Source: Paenibacillus sp. HB172176
GTDB lineage: Bacteria; Bacillota; Bacilli; Paenibacillales; Paenibacillaceae
DNA length: 64,000 bases
Assembly: GCF_011947265.1 (NCBI RefSeq)
Contig: NZ_JAATHD010000016.1
Coordinates: forward strand, 1-64,000
Direction of reading: 5' to 3'
A program made the translations under genes and the position numbers. Positions 58,386 through 64,000 of this stretch are shown here, one piece after another. Under the pieces are notes generated by a model. The model worked only from the letters and a program-made list of their open reading frames with translations, had not been told where the DNA came from and did no database searches. Numbering within the stretch: position 1 is the stretch's first letter; each line of letters opens with the position of its first letter.

Positions 58386-59036
58386 TTAAAGTTTCGCTTG
58401 AGCCATAACTTCCTCAACGAAATTGTCAACTTTTTTCTCAAGACCTTCGCCAAGCTCGTAACGAACAAAGCGACGGATCGAAATATTTTCGCCGATCTTG
58501 CTAATTTTCTCGTTCAGCAGCTCTGAAACCGTTTTGTCCGGATCCTTGATGAAGGATTGCTCCATCAAGCAATATTCTTCATAATATTTCGAAATGCGGC
58601 CTTCAACCATTTTGTCGACAATTTTCTCCGGCTTGCCTTCGTTAAGCGCTTGAGTTCTAAGAATTTCGCGTTCCTTCTCAATTTCGTCCCCGGGCACTTC
58701 CTCGCGGCGAACGAATTTCGGGTTAGCAGCGGCGATTTGCATGGCGATATCTCTCGCAAACTCGCGGAATTGATCCGTTTTTGCAACAAAGTCTGTTTCG
58801 CAGTTTACTTCAACCAGCACGCCGATACGGCCGCCTGCATGAATGTAAGATTCAACAACGCCTTCAGTCGCGATGCGTCCCGCTTTGTTAGCCGCAGCCG
58901 CAAGGCCTTTTTCGCGAAGCAGTGAAATTGCTTTTTCAACGTCTCCGCCTGTTTCGTCCAATGCTTTCTTGCAATCGAGCATTCCGGCTCCTGTTCTTTC
59001 ACGAAGCTCTTTTACCGCGCTAGCACTAACTGCCAT
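58386..59036 (-). CDS. tsf: Elongation factor Ts, short form
   Basis: 216 residues, compared with 293 in B. subtilis. Guanine nucleotide exchange factor of EF-Tu. The UBA domain and the exchange motif (LRERTGAGMLDCKKALDETGG; ETDFVAKTDQFREFA) are intact, as are the C-terminal coiled segment and FVRYELGEGLEKK. Only one core subdomain seems present. I recall this length as normal for Paenibacillus. GGAGGG precedes the ATG. Confidence 0.96.
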   Translation of the reverse strand: MAVSASAVKELRERTGAGMLDCKKALDETGGDVEKAISLLREKGLAAAANKAGRIATEGVVESYIHAGGRIGVLVEVNCETDFVAKTDQFREFARDIAMQIAAANPKFVRREEVPGDEIEKEREILRTQALNEGKPEKIVDKMVEGRISKYYEEYCLMEQSFIKDPDKTVSELLNEKISKIGENISIRRFVRYELGEGLEKKVDNFVEEVMAQAKL

Positions 59037-59072
59037 GAAAAACCCTCCTATAAGGTCAAATCAGAATTTTGT

Positions 59073-59117
59073 TCAAAAAAAGGGCGGTGAGAGGCTTTCA
59101 CCATCTGACCACCCTTT
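59073..59117 (-). terminator. Terminator/attenuator between rpsB and tsf
   Basis: Ten-base-pair arms AAAGGGTGGT and ACCGCCCTTT (minus strand; one T-G wobble) followed by TTTTTTTG. It lies in the 114-base gap and probably lowers tsf relative to rpsB. Confidence 0.8.
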
Positions 59118-59150
59118 GTTGTTTGCGAATTCGTTTGTTCGATTGTCGGA

Positions 59151-59849
59151 TTAAGCCGTTGTTTGCTCGCCTTGGTTGGCTTCAACAATTGCGTCAGCCA
59201 TCTTCGCTGTAAGCAGCTTAACCGCACGGATCGCATCGTCGTTACCAGGGATAACGTAGTCGATTTCATCCGGATCGCAGTTTGTATCTACAATACCAAC
59301 AATTGGGATACCCAGTTTACGAGCTTCTGCAACTGCAATGCGCTCTTTGCGAGGATCAATAATGAACAATGCACTTGGCAAACCGTTCATGTTCTTGATT
59401 CCGCCCAGGAATTTCTCAAGACGTTCCATTTCTTTGCGAAGAATGATAACTTCCTTCTTCGGAAGAACCTCGAAAGTGCCGTCCTCTTGCCACTTCTCAA
59501 GCGTCTTCAAGCGATCGATACGCTTCTGGATTGTCGAGAAGTTCGTCAGAGTTCCGCCGAGCCAACGCTGGTTAATGTAGAAGTTGCCGCAACGCTCAGC
59601 CTCTTCCTTAACTGAATCTTGAGCTTGCTTCTTCGTTCCTACGAACAGCATTGTTCCTCCTTCTGCAGCAATGGATTTAACGAAGTTATAAGCTTCGTCA
59701 ACCTTCTTTACTGTTTTCTGAAGATCAATGATGTAAATGCCGTTTCTTTCTGTGAAAATATAACGATCCATCTTTGGATTCCAACGACGTGTCTGATGAC
59801 CGAAGTGTACCCCAGCTTCAAGCAGCTGTTTCATGGAAATAACCGCCAT
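59151..59849 (-). CDS. rpsB: 30S ribosomal protein S2
   Basis: 232 residues from the ATG at 59849, preceded by AGGAGG nine bases upstream. It binds the 30S head-body junction and recruits S1-like functions. The start AVISMKQLLEAGVHFGHQTRRWNPKM and the LFVGTKKQAQDSV and PSALFIIDPRKERIA motifs are canonical. The longer reading frame runs back through the 5' leader. tsf follows after an attenuator. Confidence 0.98.
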   Translation of the reverse strand: MAVISMKQLLEAGVHFGHQTRRWNPKMDRYIFTERNGIYIIDLQKTVKKVDEAYNFVKSIAAEGGTMLFVGTKKQAQDSVKEEAERCGNFYINQRWLGGTLTNFSTIQKRIDRLKTLEKWQEDGTFEVLPKKEVIILRKEMERLEKFLGGIKNMNGLPSALFIIDPRKERIAVAEARKLGIPIVGIVDTNCDPDEIDYVIPGNDDAIRAVKLLTAKMADAIVEANQGEQTTA

Positions 59850-59968
59850 ATTTACGCACCTCCTGATTTGGTTTTTGTGTGCTCCTCCGTCCATCGCATC
59901 TTTCGCCAAAACTTTCGCCGAGCGAAAGCACCGTTGACGAAATTGATCGACGTGTGTTTTTAACACCG
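59850..59968 (-). ncRNA. rpsB 5' leader
   Basis: About 118 bases between the predicted start point and rpsB can form a CTTTCGC/GCGAAAG hairpin and a GTGTT/AACAC hairpin. Ribosomal protein S2 leaders are used for autoregulation in several bacteria; no model was run. Confidence 0.45.
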
Positions 59969-59974
59969 TCATTT

Positions 59975-60003
59975 AATATATCATAGATAGATGCCCTGTG
60001 CAA
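59975..60003 (-). promoter_or_regulatory. Sigma-A promoter of rpsB
   Basis: Minus strand -35 TTGCAC (59998-60003), 17 bases, -10 TATATT (59975-59980). It lies directly downstream of the stop codon of the preceding gene. Confidence 0.7.
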
Positions 60004-60006
60004 GAT

Positions 60007-60561
60007 TCATTCTGATTTCGCGACTTCGGGATGCTCCTGCATGTACTGCCGCACTTCTTCTTCCTGCATAGGCGTGCTTGTTACGATGCTCATCACATCG
60101 TCAATGCTCATTCCTCGATGAAACAAGAAAAAACCGGCGCGAATCCGATTTCCATGCGCCTGCATTCTCGCCGTGAAAGCTTCCGCATCTGAGATAACCT
60201 TATTGTCCTCCAGCACCTGAGCGCCTTCCTCCAGCGTCAATCCAGCTTTAACTCTGATCATAAAGTCCTCTTCCGCCAAGCCCGCTCCTTCGCCTTCGGA
60301 CCCCTGCTTCTTGTCGCTTATTGCTCCGGCAGGAGCAGGAGTCATTGTCGCAGCAGGTGCGGCGGGATCATCTCCTGCGTTCGGCTTGCTGGTCGCCCCG
60401 GCATCCGACGCCTGAGCAGCAGAATCCGATGCATTCAGTTCATTGCTTATTTTTTGCAAATTCGATTCACTGGACTCTCCGATCTCGAAAAGCTTGAACA
60501 ACAGCGCCCCGATAATGATGCCTATGCCCAGCCCCAACAGGAAGGTTCTTCTGTCAAACAC
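60007..60561 (-). CDS. Membrane-anchored protein with a YceG/MltG-like LysM-type subdomain
   Basis: 184 residues. An N-terminal membrane helix (LLGLGIGIIIGALLF) is followed by an Ala/Pro/Asp-rich linker (about 35-95) and a C-terminal domain (FMIRVKAGLTLEEGAQVLEDNKVISDAEAFTARM, IRAGFFLFHRGM) that resembles the N-terminal LysM-like part of the MltG endolytic transglycosylase. The catalytic Glu region of MltG is missing. The start is GTG with GGAGGGAG just upstream. It overlaps the preceding gene by eight bases. Function unknown; a cell-wall binding role is inferred. Confidence 0.75.
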   Translation of the reverse strand: MFDRRTFLLGLGIGIIIGALLFKLFEIGESSESNLQKISNELNASDSAAQASDAGATSKPNAGDDPAAPAATMTPAPAGAISDKKQGSEGEGAGLAEEDFMIRVKAGLTLEEGAQVLEDNKVISDAEAFTARMQAHGNRIRAGFFLFHRGMSIDDVMSIVTSTPMQEEEVRQYMQEHPEVAKSE

Positions 60562-61144
60562 GTCGCTCTCCCTCCTGCTTGGCTAGTTGTATGATGAGCT
60601 GTACCTCGCCTTTGTTAAGTCCCATACTCTTCGCAATCGCCTCTATCGATTTTCCGTTATGATGCAGCTCGAACAGCTCTGCGTACCTGGCTTGAATCGA
60701 CTGCTCCTTATTCGCATCCTGCTCCTTGCCGCTGTTCGGCGAGCGCGCATCGGCAGCGGCATGATTCGCCTCCGCCAGGGAAGCCTGTTCTGACGAAGCC
60801 TGCGACTTCAGGCTGACTACTTCATGCGTGTCGACATGATCATCCGGCTGTGACTGCTTCATGGAATGTTCAAGCAGTTGGCCAAGCTGCTCGCATCGAG
60901 CCTCCAGCGCAGCAATACGCCGGTCCTTCTCATCCGTCTCCTTCTTATTTGCCTCCTGAGAAGCAGTAATCAGGTTCATGACATCCGCATTATCCTTCTC
61001 CATGCTTTCCATAAACTGCTCGAGCGCCGTTTCCATACTCTGCACGGTACGCATCGATTCCGCCGGTTTTCTCTTCTTAGGCATGAGAAAGGCGCCCACG
61101 ATGACAACCGCTCCGATGAGAATAATATTCTGTAATGGGTCCAT
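60554..61144 (-). CDS. SwrB-like membrane protein with coiled coil (DUF6115-like)
   Basis: 196 residues. An N-terminal transmembrane segment (IILIGAVVIVGAFLM), a central coiled coil (about 35-95), a polar linker and a C-terminal helix-turn-helix-like segment (ARYAELFELHHNGKSIEAIAKSMGLNKGEVQLIIQL). This layout and the place between sigD and rpsB fit SwrB of B. subtilis, which promotes flagellar assembly for swarming. Sequence similarity to SwrB itself is limited, so the role is inferred. Confidence 0.7.
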   Translation of the reverse strand: MDPLQNIILIGAVVIVGAFLMPKKRKPAESMRTVQSMETALEQFMESMEKDNADVMNLITASQEANKKETDEKDRRIAALEARCEQLGQLLEHSMKQSQPDDHVDTHEVVSLKSQASSEQASLAEANHAAADARSPNSGKEQDANKEQSIQARYAELFELHHNGKSIEAIAKSMGLNKGEVQLIIQLAKQEGERRV

Positions 61145-61191
61145 GGTTTACCTACCGCCTCTCGAGCTAAACATGCCTGTTCCTAAGTCCA

Positions 61192-61515
61192 TTATAATTT
61201 AATATCCAAATGATGCCCCTTGAAAGGATGAGCGGCCTGCTCCGGCTTGTCTTCATCCCCCTCGACCGATTCCTTAGTCCTCTTGCGCTGTTCATGAGCT
61301 CCGCTGTGCTTGCCGTCCTGATTGGCGCGGACATGCGCCTGCCCGGTTTGTTCCACCGCTGAATTGTGCATGCGCAGCTCTTCCGTATGCTTCGCAGCTT
61401 GACCCTCCAGCATCGTTTGATCCATTGCGGGCTTTTGGGCGGCTTGCTGCTGCATGTTGCTGAATTCCTGTGTTCTCGGAACTGACATTTGAAGATCAAG
61501 CGGTTTATAGGTCAT
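61192..61515 (-). CDS. Small hydrophilic protein of unknown function
   Basis: 107 residues from the ATG at 61515, with AGAGGTG six bases upstream. Strongly polar and probably disordered: rich in Q, H, E and K (QQQAAQKPAMDQ, HEQRKRTKESVEGDEDKPEQ). It begins MTYKPLDLQMSVPRTQE, which looks like the conserved part. No membrane helix or motif. It lies between the FapA gene and the SwrB-like gene, so a motility-related role is plausible. I do not recognise a family. Confidence 0.7.
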   Translation of the reverse strand: MTYKPLDLQMSVPRTQEFSNMQQQAAQKPAMDQTMLEGQAAKHTEELRMHNSAVEQTGQAHVRANQDGKHSGAHEQRKRTKESVEGDEDKPEQAAHPFKGHHLDIKL

Positions 61516-61548
61516 GGGAATCACCTCTGACTCGAACAACTTATTTTA

Positions 61549-62961
61549 TCATTTCGGAACATAGGGAGCGATGGCTATATCGCCGTCTTTTAATTGAAAG
61601 CTCGCCTTTTGAACGCTGTCTTTAACGAATTTTGTATATCTGCCGATGACTATTTTTGTGCCTCCGTAAATTGTACCGCTTACATCCACTCTCGAACGGT
61701 CCGTTCCTTCCAAAATCTTTTCGATTTCCAACACTCTGTTTTTCGCTTCATCCGCAATCTGGAGCGTTTGGCGCTTGGTCGCGTTCAGCTTGATGCGCAT
61801 CGCCTGTCTTTCTGGAGATAATTGTCCGGCTGCCGCCAGCTGATCGAGTATGACGAGCGCTTTATCCGTTTTGTCAATGCTCTCTCTCGATTCCTTGATT
61901 CTCGCCCTCTGTTCAATCATTTCTTCGCGAAGACTCGGATTAACGCCAACTTCAATCGATGTTGCCGTCGACATCGCGTTCCCGATCGTTCTGCCGCTTA
62001 CCAAATCTCCTGCTTGAATGGAACCACCGACGATAAGTCCCTTAGCTCCCGAGCAATAGATGCTTCTGCCAGCTTTGACCATTGAATGCATAATGCTTTG
62101 AGAAACAATGACATCCTCGGCGGCATACACATTTCCTTCTTGCACGAACGAACATTTAACATTGCGTCCCGCTTTCACAAAGCCTTTGCCGCTCGCCATA
62201 ATGCCACCGGTAATATCGATCGACCCCTCAGATTCCAACTCCGCGCCTTCAACGCCTCCGACCACCCGGATATCTCCTGAAGCTTTCACCCGGAAGCCGT
62301 TCAGCACATTTCCTCGAATGACGACCGTACCCACAAAATCGATGTTGCCGACACTGTAATTGACGTCGCCATTCACTTCATAGACGGGGAATACATTAAT
62401 CTTGCTTTTGTCGGTTATCGTTATCAATCCGTCCAGCGCGGCATACATCGCGGTCTGCTCATTATTAAGCACAACGTTTTTGCCAAGCTTGAATCTGGCG
62501 CGTTTGCCAAGCTTCGATGCCAGCTCTTCTCCGGTAACCGTCATTCCCGCCTCGCCTTCAAGCGGTTCCACGAGCTCAGCAATGAGCATTCCGCGCGTGA
62601 CATTTTTGAGGTTCGATACTTCCTTGAGATTCACCTTGCCGTTTTGTTCTTTCGACGGCTTCTGATCGTTATCGCTCATATCGTAGACAAATCGCACCGT
62701 GCCGTCCTTCCCGGGCAAAGCGTTCTTCCCTTGAGCGACGAGGGTTTGCTCTTTGCAAAATGCAAGCGGCAACTTGCAAATCTCGTTCAAGACATCGAGC
62801 TTGATACCGAAGACCACGCCATGGCTTTTAAGAAAGGATTCCAGATCGCCCGGCCGGCATTCAAATTCATCCGACATTTTGGAGAATGTTAGAAAAGCGG
62901 ACAGCTTGTCAGCGGAAGTCTGTACGCGAAGATAAGATTCCAGATCTGATGAGTCCATCAT
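61549..62961 (-). CDS. FapA family protein (DUF342)
   Basis: 470 residues. The N-terminal part (1-150) is variable; residues about 155-370 form a beta-helix-like repeat (INVFPVYEVNGDVNYSVGNI, FVGTVVIRGNVLNGF, IRVVGGVEGAELESEGSID) typical of DUF342/FapA; a coiled coil (370-430) and a C-terminal strand follow. In Vibrio FapA controls polar localisation of a glucose PTS component; in Gram-positives the role is unclear, though it is often next to flagellar genes. AGGAGG is six bases before the ATG. Confidence 0.88.
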   Translation of the reverse strand: MMDSSDLESYLRVQTSADKLSAFLTFSKMSDEFECRPGDLESFLKSHGVVFGIKLDVLNEICKLPLAFCKEQTLVAQGKNALPGKDGTVRFVYDMSDNDQKPSKEQNGKVNLKEVSNLKNVTRGMLIAELVEPLEGEAGMTVTGEELASKLGKRARFKLGKNVVLNNEQTAMYAALDGLITITDKSKINVFPVYEVNGDVNYSVGNIDFVGTVVIRGNVLNGFRVKASGDIRVVGGVEGAELESEGSIDITGGIMASGKGFVKAGRNVKCSFVQEGNVYAAEDVIVSQSIMHSMVKAGRSIYCSGAKGLIVGGSIQAGDLVSGRTIGNAMSTATSIEVGVNPSLREEMIEQRARIKESRESIDKTDKALVILDQLAAAGQLSPERQAMRIKLNATKRQTLQIADEAKNRVLEIEKILEGTDRSRVDVSGTIYGGTKIVIGRYTKFVKDSVQKASFQLKDGDIAIAPYVPK

Positions 62962-62978
62962 ACGCCTCCTCCTAATCG

Positions 62979-63764
62979 CTATTGCTGCATTAATTGATCT
63001 TTATATTTAGCCAATGCTCCTCTAAGCCGCAAGATCGCCTTAGAATGGAGTTGGGAAATTCGCGATGGTGACAAATTCATAACTTCAGCTATCTCGCTGA
63101 GGGATAATTCTTCATAGTAGAATAGGGATACCACAATTCGTTCTTTCTCGGTTAGACGGTCAATGCCTTTCACCAGCGATTCTTTCAAATAATATTCATG
63201 CGCTTTATGATCAGGATTTTTTGCTTTATCGTCCACCAGCAATGACATGCGGGTCTCGGATTCTTCTTCACGAATCGGATCTTCAAGCGAGCATATCGTC
63301 GCCACGGATATATCCTGCAGCATTATGGCAAATTCCTTCTCGGAAATTTGCAAATATTGACTGACTTCCGCGTCGGTGACGGATCGCATCAGTTTCTGCT
63401 CAAGATGCTGATACGCCTCTTCGACTCGTTTCGCTTTCTCGCGGACCGATCTGGGAACCCAGTCTCCTTGCCTGAGACCATCGATAATACTGCCTCGTAT
63501 TCGCCAGGAAGCATAGGTCTCGAACTGCAGTCCGCGCTGATAATCGAATTTCTCTATCGCATCAATGAGACCCATTACGCCGTTGCTCGCAAGATCATCC
63601 TTTATGATGTTTTTGGGAAGTCCAATCGCCATGCGGTTCGTAACAAATTCAACAAGCGGCAAGTAATTTTCGATTAGCTGCTTTTTCGCCTCATGATTCC
63701 CGCATTCTTTCCATGCCTGCCACAGATCGAAGTAGGTCAATTGAGGGGCTTTCAACTCAGTCAT
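62979..63764 (-). CDS. sigD: RNA polymerase sigma factor for flagellar genes (SigD/FliA)
   Basis: 261 residues. Regions 2 (LPLVEFVTNRMAIGLPKN, FETYASWRIRGSIIDGLR), 3 (DWVPRSVREKAKRVEEAYQ) and 4 (LTEKERIVVSLFYYEELSLS, EIAEVMNLSPSRISQLHSKA) are complete. It directs late flagellar, chemotaxis and autolysin genes and is held by FlgM. AGGAGAG lies seven bases before the ATG. It begins four bases after the partial gene at the window edge. Confidence 0.97.
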   Translation of the reverse strand: MTELKAPQLTYFDLWQAWKECGNHEAKKQLIENYLPLVEFVTNRMAIGLPKNIIKDDLASNGVMGLIDAIEKFDYQRGLQFETYASWRIRGSIIDGLRQGDWVPRSVREKAKRVEEAYQHLEQKLMRSVTDAEVSQYLQISEKEFAIMLQDISVATICSLEDPIREEESETRMSLLVDDKAKNPDHKAHEYYLKESLVKGIDRLTEKERIVVSLFYYEELSLSEIAEVMNLSPSRISQLHSKAILRLRGALAKYKDQLMQQ

Positions 63765-63768
63765 CGAC

Positions 63769-64000
63769 TCACTCTCCTGTCAGGTGACGTAATGCCTTTG
63801 CTAGTTCTTCTGGTTGTTTGTTATTTGACGTCGACACGAGCTGGGGAGGAGAGAGCGGCTTGAAGCCTTCTGACTTCCCGTCCTTGCCCGGCTCTCCATT
63901 CGCATTCGCGCCTTGCAGTTGTTCCTTCAACATTGCATTCAGATCCTCTGACTCATCGGGCGTTGACAGATCAAGCTGACCGCCTTTATCCTCCTGCTCG
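63769..64000 (-). CDS. C-terminal end of an unidentified protein upstream of sigD (partial)
   Basis: An open frame enters from the right edge and ends in TGA at 63769, giving at least 77 residues that end EELAKALRHLTGE. The visible part is polar and low in hydrophobics, rich in E, G, K, P and S (KEQLQGANANGEPGKDGK). It has no start within the window. Chemotaxis genes such as cheC/cheD lie here in B. subtilis, but this sequence is not CheD and I cannot name it. Codon use and spacing (four bases before sigD) support a real gene. Confidence 0.7.
   Translation of the reverse strand, partial: EQEDKGGQLDLSTPDESEDLNAMLKEQLQGANANGEPGKDGKSEGFKPLSPPQLVSTSNNKQPEELAKALRHLTGE

Noticed and set aside
1..64000. 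tRNA or rRNA genes, CRISPR arrays, phage or defence islands
   Set aside because: None was recognised; apart from the intron edge, the window is conserved chromosomal backbone with a uniform strand and composition.

Overview
The window reads as a chromosomal segment of a Gram-positive, endospore-forming, motile bacterium of the Paenibacillaceae (Paenibacillus or Cohnella-like). The reasons are the Bacillales gene order (sigD ... rpsB-tsf-pyrH-frr-uppS-cdsA-dxr-rseP-proS-polC-rimP-nusA-infB-rbfA-truB-ribF-rpsO-pnp ... recA-rny-ymdB-spoVS ... miaB-ricA), strong AGGAGG ribosome binding sites, frequent TTG/GTG starts, and sporulation genes (spoVS, dpaA/dpaB, sleB, tepA, ymfJ, FtsK/SpoIIIE type). 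Every gene I can support lies on the minus strand, so the chromosome is transcribed from right to left here. The long plus-strand ORFs are antisense shadows. No tRNA, rRNA or CRISPR array was seen.

In transcription order: (1) 64.0-59.1 kb: end of the motility/chemotaxis operon (an unidentified partial gene, the flagellar sigma factor, a FapA/DUF342 protein, three small poorly known genes), then rpsB and tsf. (2) 58.3-52.8 kb: pyrH-frr-uppS-cdsA-dxr-rseP (ribosome recycling, isoprenoid and lipid precursors, site-2 protease), then an archaeal/eukaryotic-type proS and polC. (3) 46.9-36.0 kb: the translation/RNA supercluster rimP-nusA-ylxR-ylxQ-infB-rbfA-nrnA-truB-ribF-rpsO-pnp, starting from a strong promoter followed by a hairpin with a broken U-tract that looks like a NusA-type attenuator. 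(4) 35.8-29.1 kb: ylxY, mlpA, dut, the dipicolinate synthase genes dpaA/dpaB, dapG and dapA; asd, usually inside this cluster, is missing. (5) 28.9-18.6 kb: rnjB, tepA-ylzJ-ftsK, sleB, ymfF-ymfH-ymfI, ymfJ. (6) 18.4-8.2 kb: ymfK, rodZ, a YajQ protein, rimO-pgsA, cinA, recA (SOS box), recX, rny, ymdB. (7) 8.1-0.2 kb: spoVS, a membrane-type dipeptidase, korA-korB, a PduL-type phosphotransacylase, a TetR regulator, miaB and ricA.

The left edge holds the clearest mobile signature: immediately after the intrinsic terminator of ricA, the minus strand begins a GTGCG... sequence with the layout of a group II intron domain I. Insertion just behind a terminator hairpin is the hallmark of bacterial group IIC introns. 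The rest of the intron lies outside the window.

Several sporulation-type promoters can be read by eye: two sigma-H-like (spoVS, ymfK), three sigma-G-like (sleB, ymfJ, tepA), one sigma-K-like (dpaA) and one weak sigma-E-like (ylxY). Two proteins of the same RNA-decay network, RNase Y and the Y-complex protein RicA, are encoded here together with RNase J2 and PNPase. I did not find a defence island, biosynthetic cluster or other clearly new system; the most interesting items are regulatory and structural and are listed as findings.
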